A stretch of DNA of 64,000 bases from Leucobacter sp. L43 (GTDB taxonomy: Bacteria > Actinomycetota > Actinomycetes > Actinomycetales > Microbacteriaceae): positions 620,001 through 684,000 of the forward strand of contig NZ_JAENJG010000001.1 in the NCBI RefSeq assembly GCF_016597785.1. The letters run 5' to 3'. The notes beneath the pieces were generated by a model that saw nothing but the letters and a program-made list of their open reading frames with translations, was not told the DNA's origin and searched no databases. This document shows positions 25,592-34,052 of the stretch, piece by piece. The first letter of the stretch is position 1. Each line of letters opens with the position of its first letter. Position numbers and translations under genes: made by a program.

Positions 25592-27082
25592 TCACCTGCG
25601 TGCGGTTCGCGCGGGAGCGAAGTCCTCGCGATCGTCCTCGGATTCATCGCGCTCGAACACGACGATCGTGGATCCGGTGCTGGCCGCGTGCAGACGCTTG
25701 CGGTGCACCCAGGCCTCGATCGCCACGCCGAGCACACCGACCACGGCGACGCCGATCACCGTCGACCAGTCGGTCGCCCACCCGGCTCCCGATTCCCGGG
25801 GCCACGCGACGTTCACGATCTGGAACAGCAGCCACACGAGTGCGAGCCACCCGACGACGCGGCCGGCCCGGCCGAGGAAGAGACCGGGTTCGTCCCTCCA
25901 GGTGCCGCGAGCGCGTGCGATCGCCCACCCCAGTATCGGGAAGAGGAAGGAGATGAAGAAGCCGACCGACGAGAACGAGATGAGCGCCATCTGAATGCCC
26001 TCGCTCTGGAACGGCAGGAACAGCAGCGCTGCGATCACGGCGGTGATGAGAACGGCGGTGCGCGGCAGGCCCGTCTCTCCCGACAGCCTCGTCAGGGTGC
26101 GCGCGAACGGGAGCTCCCCGTTGCGCGCCGTCGCCCAGACGATGCGCGAGACGGTGATCTGGATCGTCATGAGGCTCGCCGCGAAGGCGATCACGAACAG
26201 CGCCAGGATTCCGCGGAATATCGGTGCGGGGAATGATGCTGCGATGATCGCCACGGCCGGATCCGCAGCGTTCTCCGGGTCCTGCAGGAACGCGTCGCTC
26301 GGAACGGCGAGCGTGAACGCGAGCGTGCTGAGGAGCACGATGATCATGATGGCGAAGAACGAGGCGACCATCGCGCGCGGCACGGCGCGCTTGGGGCGCT
26401 GCACCTCCTCGGCGATCGAGCTCGCGCTCTCGAAGCCGATCGCGAAGTAGCTGGAGAAGGCGATCGCCATCACCAGCGGCGCTGAGAAGAACACGCCGCT
26501 GTAATCGGCGAGCGATGCCGGGGAGAGGTACTCGAGCGTCTGATGGCGCTCGAAGAACAGGAGCCAGATCGCCACGCCGACGGAGCCGACGGCCTCGGCG
26601 GCGATGACCGCGATCATGAGAATCTTGATGAACACCCGCCCCGCCAGATTCACCATCGTCGAGAAGGCGAGGATGCCGATCGCGAGCCAGGTGACCACCT
26701 GGTGGCCTGCGGCCGGGATGTCGAAGATCGGCGGGATGAGCACGGCTCCCGCGTACGCCACCGCTGGCAGGGTGATGAGCAACGTGCAGATGTACGTCCA
26801 GGAGGCGAACCAGCCGTATCGATGGCCGAGCAGTCGACGCGACCACTGATAGATGCCGCCGGAGTCGGCCCACTTCGATGCCAGCACCCCCAGCGCGAGG
26901 ACGACGATCAGCTGACCGATGTAGAGGATGAGTCCGCCCCAGATGAAGGCGGGGCCAGAACTGGCGAGGCCGACGCCGAGAACGCTGTACAGCGCGACGA
27001 TCGGCGAAACGAACGCGAACGCGACTGAGAGCGCGGAAAACATGGTGAATTCTCTCTTCATCACCGGTGGCGCCGTGGTCAT
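25592..27082 (-). CDS. APC family amino acid/amine permease
   Basis: 496 residues and about 12 transmembrane helices, from the ATG at 27082. That start has AAAGGAG 7 bases upstream and begins MTTAPPVMKREFTMF; an earlier in-frame start has none. Helix 1 shows FAFVSPIVALYSVLGVGL, and a conserved SxSS.IAEE loop (FESASSIAEEVQRPKRAVPRA) is typical of the amino acid-polyamine-choline superfamily. The C-terminal tail is hydrophilic. It lies upstream of the agmatinase-family gene on neither strand's immediate operon but in the same direction and 204 bases downstream of it, so cotranscription is possible. Substrate is probably an amino acid, polyamine or guanidino compound. Confidence 0.85.
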   Translation of the reverse strand: MTTAPPVMKREFTMFSALSVAFAFVSPIVALYSVLGVGLASSGPAFIWGGLILYIGQLIVVLALGVLASKWADSGGIYQWSRRLLGHRYGWFASWTYICTLLITLPAVAYAGAVLIPPIFDIPAAGHQVVTWLAIGILAFSTMVNLAGRVFIKILMIAVIAAEAVGSVGVAIWLLFFERHQTLEYLSPASLADYSGVFFSAPLVMAIAFSSYFAIGFESASSIAEEVQRPKRAVPRAMVASFFAIMIIVLLSTLAFTLAVPSDAFLQDPENAADPAVAIIAASFPAPIFRGILALFVIAFAASLMTIQITVSRIVWATARNGELPFARTLTRLSGETGLPRTAVLITAVIAALLFLPFQSEGIQMALISFSSVGFFISFLFPILGWAIARARGTWRDEPGLFLGRAGRVVGWLALVWLLFQIVNVAWPRESGAGWATDWSTVIGVAVVGVLGVAIEAWVHRKRLHAASTGSTIVVFERDESEDDREDFAPARTARR

Positions 27083-27110
27083 GGAAACTCCTTTGCTTCG
27101 TGTACGGCGG

Positions 27111-27138
27111 CGGTTCGCGCCGTCATTGGCGCGAACCG
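27111..27138 (-). promoter_or_regulatory. 11-bp perfect inverted repeat upstream of the permease gene
   Basis: CGGTTCGCGCC (27111-27121) and GGCGCGAACCG (27128-27138) flank a 6-base loop, 28 bases upstream of the permease ATG. It could be an operator, or an RNA hairpin between the ureohydrolase and permease genes that sets their relative expression. There is no U-tract. Confidence 0.45.
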
Positions 27139-27286
27139 TCTGGGAAGTGCTGCGGGCCACCCGCCGGTGCCCCTGCCCTGCTCGGCGCGAACGGCGAGAA
27201 CGGCATCCGAGTCGTGCGCCTGCACCGTGCGTCGCCCGCCCGCCCGGATCGGCGGCGACCCGGGCGAGCGAGATCGAACCGTTGGT

Positions 27287-28276
27287 TCAGCCCACGTAGA
27301 CCGGTGTGCGAGGCGCTCCGGCGTGCGACGCGAGGGCCTCCAGTGCGATGCGGCCCGCGACGAGCTGTGTCCGCGTCGAGTGGTCGAGCGACGGTGCGGG
27401 CTCCGCGATGTCCACCCCGATGAGGCCGGCGGGCGAGATGCCTCGCACGATCTCGATCGCCTCGCGCATGGTCATTCCGCCCGGGGTGGGAGCGCACGTG
27501 CCCGGCGCGAATGCCGCGTCGAGTGCGTCGACGTCGAACGTGAGGTAGAACCCCTCCTCGCCGACGCGTTCGAGGATCTGCTCAACGGCCCATGCCGTGC
27601 CGCGCTCCCAGATGTCCTCGAGCCAGATGACGCGAATGCCGTGGTCCCGGCAGTACTTGAGCTCGGTCTTCGGGTTCATCCAGCCGCTGATGCCGACGAG
27701 CACCATCTTTGCCGGGTCGTAGCCGTTGTCGACGGCCCTCGTGATGGTGCAGCAGTGATTGAGCTCCTCCCCTCCCACATTCGGTGCGGCATCGAGATGG
27801 GTGTCGAACTGCACCCACCCGGGGTTCGTCCCCTCCCGCTTGGCGGCCTTCCCGACGGGGATGCTCACGGAATGATCTCCGCCGAAGACGACCGGGATCG
27901 CGCCCGCCGCCACGATCTCTGCGATGTCGGCTTCGACGCGCTCGAACGTCTTCGGCGTGTTCCCGAGTGCGACGTGGCAATCGCCCCCGTCGACGAGCGG
28001 CAGGTGCGCGAACAGGTCGAAGTCGAACGTCGCTTGGAAGTTGGTGAACTGCACCGACGTCTCGCGAATGGCGCGCGGGCCGTAATTGGCACCGCTGCGG
28101 CTGATCGTCGTCGCGTCGAAGGGGAAGCCGTAGACGACCGCTTTCGCGCCGGATGCACGGATCGCCTCCCGGTCGAGCTCCACCTTCGGCACCCCCATGA
28201 ACGTTCCGCCGAGCCCGCCGTGCAGCAGGCCGTTCCACATGGTCTCGTCGAAGGATCCCGTCGCCGTTTCAGTCAT
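27287..28276 (-). CDS. Ureohydrolase family protein (agmatinase-like)
   Basis: 329 residues of the arginase/agmatinase family, which hydrolyse a guanidino group to urea. All six di-manganese ligands are present: H135 in GGDHS, D158/H160/D162 in FDTHLD (the usual DAHxD with Thr for Ala) and D248/D250 in FDVDALDAAFAPG (Ala for the usual Pro after the third Asp). The second half contains NHCCTI where agmatinases have DHGTMF, so the specificity loop differs. Possible substrates are agmatine, guanidinobutyrate, guanidinopropionate or guanidine itself. Two LacI-type operators lie upstream, and an APC permease follows, suggesting an inducible uptake and breakdown unit. Confidence 0.85.
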   Translation of the reverse strand: MTETATGSFDETMWNGLLHGGLGGTFMGVPKVELDREAIRASGAKAVVYGFPFDATTISRSGANYGPRAIRETSVQFTNFQATFDFDLFAHLPLVDGGDCHVALGNTPKTFERVEADIAEIVAAGAIPVVFGGDHSVSIPVGKAAKREGTNPGWVQFDTHLDAAPNVGGEELNHCCTITRAVDNGYDPAKMVLVGISGWMNPKTELKYCRDHGIRVIWLEDIWERGTAWAVEQILERVGEEGFYLTFDVDALDAAFAPGTCAPTPGGMTMREAIEIVRGISPAGLIGVDIAEPAPSLDHSTRTQLVAGRIALEALASHAGAPRTPVYVG

Positions 28277-28317
28277 GATCTCTACTTCCCTCCCGCGGCG
28301 GACCGCGCGTCATAGTG

Positions 28318-28374
28318 TCGAAACGTTTAGGAAGCGGCCTGGTAATAACGACTACGCTGCCGAAACGCTTCGGC
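28318..28374 (-). promoter_or_regulatory. Two LacI-type operators upstream of the ureohydrolase gene
   Basis: One site is centred on AAACGTTT (28321-28328). The other is the near-palindrome GCCGAAACGCTTCGGC (28359-28374). Both carry the GAAACG-type half-site with the central CG typical of LacI-family operators. Their centres are 42 bp apart, about four helical turns. A TATGAC -10-like element follows the proximal site on the minus strand. They fit repression by the LacI protein encoded 3 kb away (inference). Confidence 0.55.
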
Positions 28375-28513
28375 AATCGTACCCGCTGCATCGCACCGAT
28401 GTCCAGACATCCGCGGCAGCTCGTCTCAGCGCGCGAGTGCGTCTCAGCGCATGAGCGCGGGTCGCAACGCGAGAGCGCCTGTCGGGGCGGGGCACCGTCG
28501 TGATGCCCGCTCG

Positions 28514-30055
28514 TCACACCTCGTCGAGGATCGCCCGGAGCTGCACGAGTGCCGCATCGAATGCGGCATCATCGTCACCGCCGACACCGATCACGAGGCC
28601 CGCCGTGCCGGTGCCGGAACCTGCCCGCTGCCAGTACCGCCCGAGGGCCTGAACACCGAGTGCGTCCACCGCGGGGTGCGCGACCACGGCGGCCTCCCGG
28701 CGGCGAGCGCGCTCGGGCTCGCCCGCGAACTCGATCACCGCATGCAGTCCCCCGTCCATGGGCCGTACGCGCGCGGCGCGTGCTCCTGCAAGCCGCTCGG
28801 AGACGAGATCGCGGCGAGCAGCGTACCGACGCAGCATCCGAGCGGTATGGCGTCGAAGCTCACCGCTCGCGAGATAGGCGGTGAGCGCCGACTGCACGAC
28901 GGTCGACACCGTTCCGCCGAGGTCGCGCCGCACCGGCTCGATGAGCGCCCGCAACCCCGCCGGGGCGAGGAGGTATCCGGCGGAGAGCGCGGGCGTGATC
29001 GTGCGCGAGAAGGTTCCGAGCAGCACGACGACGCCGTTCTCCGGGTCGTCGAGGGCCGCGAGCGTGGGCAGCGGTGTGCCGGTGTATCGCAGCTCCGAAT
29101 CGAAGTCGTCCTCGATGATCACGACCCCGTTGCGCCTGGCCCAGGCGAGAAGGGCGCGTCGGCGGGCGAGCGGCAGCGAACCTCCCAGAGGGTATTGATG
29201 GCTCGGCGTCACGATGACCGCGTCGAGCATCCCGTCGGGAAGCCGACCCGTGTCGAGCCCGAGACCGTCGGCGGGGAGTGCGACGATGGTCGCGCCCGCC
29301 CGGGAAGCGGCCCCGCGCAGAGACGGCAGCCCCGGATCCTCGACGCCCACGACGAGGGTTCGCCCCCGTGTCGCGCCGAGGGCCGCGAGCAGCAGCCAGA
29401 GTCCGTCGCGCGTTCCGGCGGTGACGAGCACGTCCGCCGCCGAGCGGGAGGTACCGCGCATGCGTCGCAGGTGCTCTGCGATCTCGCCGCGCAGAGCCGG
29501 GTCCCCGAGCGGCGGTGCGACCACTTCAACCACCGCCACGTCGGCTGCGGCGGTGCGCCATGCGGCCCGCCACGCCGAGCCGACGACGCCGTCGGTGATC
29601 GGGGCGCCCGGGGCGAGTGGGGCGGGGCGTTCAGCGCCGACGGGCGCATCCGCCGGAATCATCCGCGTGCCGGCCTCTGCCTGCCGTGCCGCGTCGCGGT
29701 CGCCGCGACTCGCGCGATCCTCGGTCTCGGTCTGGGTACGCGCCAGGTCCGGATGCACGAGCGTGCCCCGCCCCTGGGACGGCGACAGGTAGCCCTCCGC
29801 GATGAGCTGCTCGTACGCCGCGACGACCACGCCTCGCGCGACGCCGAGACGCCGGCTCAGTTCTCGCGTCGCTGGCACGGCCTCCCCCGGGCGCACCAGT
29901 GCGGCGTCGATCGCCTCGCGGAGTGCGCTGGCGATCTGCACCGGCAGTGGGAGGTTGGAGGCGCGGTCGATCTGCACCGGCAGACCGCTCGCGGCCCGGT
30001 TCCGAGCGAAGCCGTTCGGCTCCCCCTGGGCGGTGGCGGGTGTCTTCGCGCTCAC
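28514..30055 (-). CDS. MocR/PdxR-type regulator (GntR HTH plus aminotransferase-like domain)
   Basis: 513 residues from a GTG at 30055. The N-terminal GntR winged helix spans about 33-105 (PVQIASALREAID, ATRELSRRLGVARGVVVAAYEQL). After a linker comes a fold-type I aminotransferase-like domain (about 160-510) with VTAGTRDGLWLLL, TPSHQYPLGG and IEDDFDSELRY. The PLP lysine expected in GTFSK is Arg: LLGTFSRTITPAL, R351. It therefore may bind PLP only without a Schiff base, or sense another ligand. Its start overlaps the stop of the DNA methyltransferase gene (GTGA, 30052-30055), so the two are coupled. Targets are unknown. Confidence 0.85.
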   Translation of the reverse strand: MSAKTPATAQGEPNGFARNRAASGLPVQIDRASNLPLPVQIASALREAIDAALVRPGEAVPATRELSRRLGVARGVVVAAYEQLIAEGYLSPSQGRGTLVHPDLARTQTETEDRASRGDRDAARQAEAGTRMIPADAPVGAERPAPLAPGAPITDGVVGSAWRAAWRTAAADVAVVEVVAPPLGDPALRGEIAEHLRRMRGTSRSAADVLVTAGTRDGLWLLLAALGATRGRTLVVGVEDPGLPSLRGAASRAGATIVALPADGLGLDTGRLPDGMLDAVIVTPSHQYPLGGSLPLARRRALLAWARRNGVVIIEDDFDSELRYTGTPLPTLAALDDPENGVVVLLGTFSRTITPALSAGYLLAPAGLRALIEPVRRDLGGTVSTVVQSALTAYLASGELRRHTARMLRRYAARRDLVSERLAGARAARVRPMDGGLHAVIEFAGEPERARRREAAVVAHPAVDALGVQALGRYWQRAGSGTGTAGLVIGVGGDDDAAFDAALVQLRAILDEV

Positions 30056-30921
30056 GCGAACACCGCCCCCGTGGCGCTGAGTCGCCCGCGCATGACGTCG
30101 AGGGCCTCCGGGTTCTCGTCGATGAGGAGGAACTTGCGCTCGAGTCGCGCCGCCGCATCCCCGGTGGTGCCGCTGCCCGCGAAGGGGTCGAGCACCCAGT
30201 CGCCTGGCCGCGTGGACGCCTGGATGATTCGGCGCAGGATCCCGACGGGCTTCTGGGTCGGGTATCCCGTGCGCTCTCCCCCGGTCGGCGACACGATGGT
30301 GTGCCACCAGGTGTCGGTCGGCAGCTTGCCGAGAGCGGCCTTCTCCGCTGTCACGAGGCCCGGAGCCATGTACGGTTCGCGATCCACCGCATCGGCGTCG
30401 AAGTAGTACCAGTCCGGATGCTTCGCGTAGACGAGGATGTTGTCGTGCTTGGCCGGCCACCGCCGTTTCGATCGCGCTCCGTAATCGTAGGCCCAGATGA
30501 TCTCGTTGATGAAGCACTCCGGCCCGAAGAGCGCGTCGAGCAGCACCTTCGCATAGTGCACTTCTCGGTAGTCGAGATGCAGATAGAGCAGGCCGTCGGG
30601 CGAGAGCAGGCGCCAGGCCTCCTCGAGACGCGGTTCGAGGAAGTCCCAGTAGTCGGCGAATCGATCGTCGTAGCTGAGCGTCGTCTCGCGCGTCACGCGG
30701 TACCCCTGCCCGCGGAACCCCAGCCGGTCGCCCGCAGCGGCCTCGAGCGGACCCGCGACACGGGTGCCCCGGACGCGCTCGGCCTGTCGGGATCGCCCCG
30801 TGTTGAACGGCGGATCGAGGTAGGCGACGGCGAAGGCCGCGGTCGGCAGTGAGCGCAGGATCGGCAGATTGTCGCCCTGCATCACTCGACTCGGCCCGGT
30901 CGCGTTCCAGGGGTCACTCAC
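30052..30921 (-). CDS. Orphan DNA methyltransferase (beta-type, N6-adenine or N4-cytosine)
   Basis: 289 residues. The catalytic motif IV DPPFNTG is at about 36-42 and the SAM motif FAGSGTTGDAA at about 250-260, so the order IV then I marks a beta-class amino-methyltransferase. DPPF suggests adenine, though N4-cytosine cannot be excluded. Target recognition probably lies in the middle (WAYDYGARSKRRWPAKHDNILVY in parts). No restriction endonuclease gene is adjacent, so it is an orphan with a possible regulatory or mismatch-repair role. It is the first gene of a two-gene unit with the MocR-type regulator. Confidence 0.87.
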   Translation of the reverse strand: MSDPWNATGPSRVMQGDNLPILRSLPTAAFAVAYLDPPFNTGRSRQAERVRGTRVAGPLEAAAGDRLGFRGQGYRVTRETTLSYDDRFADYWDFLEPRLEEAWRLLSPDGLLYLHLDYREVHYAKVLLDALFGPECFINEIIWAYDYGARSKRRWPAKHDNILVYAKHPDWYYFDADAVDREPYMAPGLVTAEKAALGKLPTDTWWHTIVSPTGGERTGYPTQKPVGILRRIIQASTRPGDWVLDPFAGSGTTGDAAARLERKFLLIDENPEALDVMRGRLSATGAVFA

Positions 30922-30993
30922 CGTCTCAGGCTACCGGCCTTCGGCGGAACGCCGTAGCGTGGGAGGCGGCGTACGACGACGAACGGGGCGGGC

Positions 30994-31350
30994 ATGATCG
31001 GTTTGAGCATGATCACGATGGATACGACGGATCCGCGCACGCTCGCGGGCTGGTGGGCGGAGCGCCTCGGCGGCGAGATCGTGCACGAGGCCGACGGGTG
31101 GTTCTGCATCGTGCGGGCGCCGCAGCTGCCCGCCGCACTCGGCTTCCAGAAGGTCGACGACCCGGGCGCGGGGAAGAACCGCTTGCACCTGGATTTCGAC
31201 ATCGACTCTTCGGTCGACCGTGCTTCCCTCGTCGATGAGTGGGTGGAGGCGGGAGCGACGCACCTCGGGCGCCGCGGCGAGGCCGGGCTCGCATGGGATA
31301 CGTTCTCGGATCCCGACGGCAACGAGTTCTGCATCGGCGACCCCCACTAG
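30994..31350 (+). CDS. VOC family (glyoxalase/bleomycin-resistance-like) protein
   Basis: 118 residues in two beta-alpha-beta-beta-beta repeats. The pattern is ITMDTTDPRTLAGWWAERLGG, then GAGKNRLHLDFDID and ending SDPDGNEFCIGDPH, where the Glu in GNEFCI and His in LHLDFD would be two of the metal ligands. Most such actinobacterial proteins are uncharacterised; a small-molecule detoxification role is plausible only. It is convergent with the WYL regulator gene, sharing a terminator. Confidence 0.85.
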   Translation: MIGLSMITMDTTDPRTLAGWWAERLGGEIVHEADGWFCIVRAPQLPAALGFQKVDDPGAGKNRLHLDFDIDSSVDRASLVDEWVEAGATHLGRRGEAGLAWDTFSDPDGNEFCIGDPH

Positions 31351-31379
31351 CCCTGCCGAGGCGGGGAGGCGTGCGGGGT

Positions 31380-32078
31380 TCATCCGCGAGGCCGGTGCAC
31401 CGGCCTCGCGGTCGCCGGAGGGGTGCCGACCTCCGCTACCGAGTGCCCCGTGCAGTTCTCTCCGGTCACGCTGGCGCGCTCGATGCGCGTCACGGCGAAC
31501 CAGCGCACGGCGTCGCGCAGACGACACCATCCCACCAGGTACCAGCGTCCGTTCGTCGACGCGAAGAGCACTGGTTCGACGTCGCGGGTCGTGGTGACGC
31601 CGTCGCCTGACACGTACGTGATCCTGAGCACGCGCTGATCGGTCATCGCCGCCTCGAGTGCTGAGGTGACGGCACGGGACCCCGTCGTCGGCGTGTCGAC
31701 CCACACCCGGTGTGCGAGTTCGTCGACCCTCACCCGGGTCCGCGGATCGAGGACGTCGAGGATCTTCTGCATCCCGGCGGCCGCGAGATCGGCGTAGGGC
31801 GCGTCGGGTGCCGCCGACACCGCGGCGTGGAGCGCCACGGCCTGCGCCGGGGAGAGCATGACCGGCGGAAGGGAGGTCGCCGCAGCCCACCCGTAGCCTC
31901 CGCCCGGGCCTGGCCGGGACCAGATCGGGGCGCCGCTGCGCTCGAGTGCTGCGAGATCTCGCTTCACGGTGCGCACGGAGATCTGGAACTCCCGCGCCAG
32001 CCGCTCGGCCGTGCACCCTCGGGATCCGCCGCGCCGCAATGATTCGGAGAGGGCGTGCAGTCGCTCTGCTCGCTTCAC
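31380..32078 (-). CDS. WYL-domain transcriptional regulator (YafY type)
   Basis: 232 residues from a GTG at 32078 (VKRAERLHALSESL), the usual family start; the frame is open for 25 further codons upstream. An N-terminal HTH (TAERLAREFQISVRTVKRDLAALE) is followed by a WYL domain (about 125-220) with RWYLVGWCRLRDAVRWFAVTRI, and a short basic tail. It is divergent from an alpha/beta-hydrolase gene 74 bases away, the likely target. A direct repeat in that spacer is a candidate operator. Confidence 0.87.
   Translation of the reverse strand: MKRAERLHALSESLRRGGSRGCTAERLAREFQISVRTVKRDLAALERSGAPIWSRPGPGGGYGWAAATSLPPVMLSPAQAVALHAAVSAAPDAPYADLAAAGMQKILDVLDPRTRVRVDELAHRVWVDTPTTGSRAVTSALEAAMTDQRVLRITYVSGDGVTTTRDVEPVLFASTNGRWYLVGWCRLRDAVRWFAVTRIERASVTGENCTGHSVAEVGTPPATARPVHRPRG
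31384..31411 (+). terminator. 12-bp hairpin overlapping the end of the WYL gene
   Basis: A perfect 12-bp stem (31384-31395 with 31400-31411) and TGCA loop lie inside the last codons of the WYL gene, 34 bases after the VOC gene's stop. It is a compact shared terminator for two convergent genes. Confidence 0.75.
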
Positions 32079-32100
32079 GATTGCGCTCGGTTCAGATTCA

Positions 32101-32119
32101 TGACACAAATAGTGACACA
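32101..32119. promoter_or_regulatory. Direct repeat TGACACA in the WYL-hydrolase divergent spacer
   Basis: TGACACA occurs at 32101-32107 and 32113-32119, spaced 12 bp start to start, 33 bases upstream of the hydrolase ATG. A candidate operator for the adjacent WYL regulator or part of a promoter; no binding motif is known to me. Confidence 0.4.
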
Positions 32120-32151
32120 CTGCTGCCCAGCGCGGGGTCGAGACTGATCGC

Positions 32152-32892
32152 ATGACATCTCATGCAAGCACCCCGACCATCATTCTCATCGCCGGCCACT
32201 GGCTCGGCGCCTGGGCCTGGGACGACGTCCGCGCGCACCTCGGCACCGACGATTCGCTCGTCGCCGCGATCACGCTCCCAGGCCTCGAAGCCGGTGACCC
32301 CGCACGGACAGAGGCGACGCTCGACGATCAGGCCGAGGCGATCCGAAGGGTGATCGCAGAGCTCGGAGGTTCCCGGGAGCATCCGGTGGTGATCGTCGCT
32401 CACAGCGGCGCGAATGCTCCCGTGAGTCTCGTTCTCGACCACGATCCCGAGTTGATTCGCCGGGTCGTCTGGGTCGATTCGGGGCCGGTGGCACCGGGGA
32501 GCATCTTCGCTCCCGGACTCCCCGCGGAGGTGCAGGAGCTTCCGCTCCCGCCCTTCGACGTTCTTGCAGAGCAGGCGAGTATCGCCGGCTTGAGCGCTGA
32601 CGTGCTCGCGCGGTTCCGCGACCGTGCTGTCCCACAACCCGGCCCCGTGCTCCGCCAACCCGTCGCCCTCGTGAACGACGACCGTCGCAAGATCCCGACG
32701 ACGCTGATCTGCTGCTCGATCTCGGGCGCGCAGGTGCTCGAACTTGCCCGCGGGGGCAACGCCATGTTCGCGGAGGTCGCGGCCCTGGAGCACTGCGACG
32801 TCGTCGACCTTCCGACCGGGCACTGGCCGATGTGGAGCCGGCCGCGGGATCTTGCCGTGGCGATCCGGTCAGCCGCGTCCCGCGTCAGCTGA
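32152..32892 (+). CDS. Alpha/beta-hydrolase, small-molecule esterase type
   Basis: 246 residues. The alpha/beta fold starts IILIAGHWLGAWAWDDV (oxyanion region HWLGAW). The nucleophile elbow is VAHSGAN, so Ser is at about residue 84 (A-H-S-G-A, like plant SABP2/HNL-type enzymes). The catalytic His is in DLPTGHWPMWSRP (about 224). Asp is probably in the strand VVWVDSG or thereafter. No signal peptide is seen. The substrate is unknown; divergent transcription from a WYL regulator suggests induction. Its 3' end overlaps the convergent crotonase-like gene by 24 bases. Confidence 0.85.
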   Translation: MTSHASTPTIILIAGHWLGAWAWDDVRAHLGTDDSLVAAITLPGLEAGDPARTEATLDDQAEAIRRVIAELGGSREHPVVIVAHSGANAPVSLVLDHDPELIRRVVWVDSGPVAPGSIFAPGLPAEVQELPLPPFDVLAEQASIAGLSADVLARFRDRAVPQPGPVLRQPVALVNDDRRKIPTTLICCSISGAQVLELARGGNAMFAEVAALEHCDVVDLPTGHWPMWSRPRDLAVAIRSAASRVS

Positions 32893-34014
32893 ACGAGGCC
32901 GGCTCACCTCCAGGTCGAGCGGTTGCTCGTCTGCGTGCGCCTCCGGGTCGAGGATCCGAGCGAGCACAGCGTCGTCGAGATCCTCGATCCGGGCCGGCGA
33001 CCATTGCGGGCTGCGATCCTTGTCGATGACCTGCGCACGCACGCCCTCCGCGAAATCGGGCAGCGCGGCGAGCCTTCCGAGGGTTCGCAGGTCGTCGGCC
33101 AGCACGTCAGCGAGCGAGAGCGCGCGCCGCCTGGTCCGGTCGAGCTGAGCGAGCGTGACCGCGACCGATGTGGGACTCATCGTGCGAACGACAGCGGCGA
33201 GGCGTCCCGCATCGGCGTCGTCGCTCGCTTCGAGTGCCCGGATCAGGCGGAGCGCGGCTCCTGCCGGATCCTCGGAGGCCGGCGGTTCTTGGGCTCCGAA
33301 CACTGACGCCGCGATGGGTGACCACCAGTCGCGGGCGTCGAGGATCGCCGAGGCCGGTGCTGGCTCCGCCACGCCGTCCACGGCGGCCTGCGGATCGGCC
33401 CCTGCGGCGAGCGCCGCCTGCAGCGGCGGCAGCCGCTCCGCAGGTACGAAGACGTCCGCGAACCCGAGGGCGATCGCGTCGCCCGCCGCCATGTCTCCTG
33501 CCGAGACGGCGAGCATCTCGCCGAGCCGCTCCGGGGCCGCGGCGAGCAGGAGGTGGCCTCCGACATCCGGCACGATGCCGATCCGCGCCTCCGGCATCGC
33601 CAGGCGGCTGCGCTCGGTCACGACGCGGATCGCAGAGTGCCCGGTCAGTCCGATCCCGCCGCCCATGGTGATGCCGTCCATGATTCCCACGACCGGGGTT
33701 GCTGAGGTGCTGATCGCGTAGTCGAGCCGGTACTCGTTCGCGAGGATCGTCCGAGCCGAGCCCTGCGACAGTTCCTTGACGTCTCCTCCACCGCAGAACC
33801 CGCGATCACCGGCCCCGTCGAGCAGGATCGCCTGCGAGCCGTCGTGCTGCGCCGCTGAGACCGCCGCCGCGAGCCGCGCGAACATGTCGCTGTTCAGGGC
33901 GTTGATCGCTCGCGGCCGATTCAGCGTGAGATGCGTGATCGCGCCGTCACGACGCACGAGCACGAGCGGTGTTTCATCGGAATCGAACGGATGCGACTGC
34001 GGTGCGGCACTCAT
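32869..34014 (-). CDS. Enoyl-CoA hydratase/isomerase family, 3-hydroxyisobutyryl-CoA hydrolase-like
   Basis: 381 residues of the crotonase superfamily and the longer HIBYL-CoA hydrolase subgroup (valine breakdown). The oxyanion-hole segment is GFCGGGDVKELSQG (about 72-85), followed by MDGITMGGGIGLTGHS and MPEARIGIVPDVGG, with the subgroup's acidic residues in EARIGIVPD. The C-terminal extension (about 260-370) matches the family. No other valine-catabolic gene is adjacent. It sits between convergent and divergent single genes, so it is probably monocistronic. Confidence 0.88.
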   Translation of the reverse strand: MSAAPQSHPFDSDETPLVLVRRDGAITHLTLNRPRAINALNSDMFARLAAAVSAAQHDGSQAILLDGAGDRGFCGGGDVKELSQGSARTILANEYRLDYAISTSATPVVGIMDGITMGGGIGLTGHSAIRVVTERSRLAMPEARIGIVPDVGGHLLLAAAPERLGEMLAVSAGDMAAGDAIALGFADVFVPAERLPPLQAALAAGADPQAAVDGVAEPAPASAILDARDWWSPIAASVFGAQEPPASEDPAGAALRLIRALEASDDADAGRLAAVVRTMSPTSVAVTLAQLDRTRRRALSLADVLADDLRTLGRLAALPDFAEGVRAQVIDKDRSPQWSPARIEDLDDAVLARILDPEAHADEQPLDLEVSRPRSADAGRG

Positions 34015-34052
34015 TCCAGCACCGTATCACCGCCCCACCCCCGGCCACCGGC

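Noticed and set aside
28359-28374. Inverted repeat upstream of the ureohydrolase as a terminator
   Set aside because: It is a short near-palindrome with LacI-type half-sites in a promoter region and no gene ends there on the same strand, so an operator is more likely.
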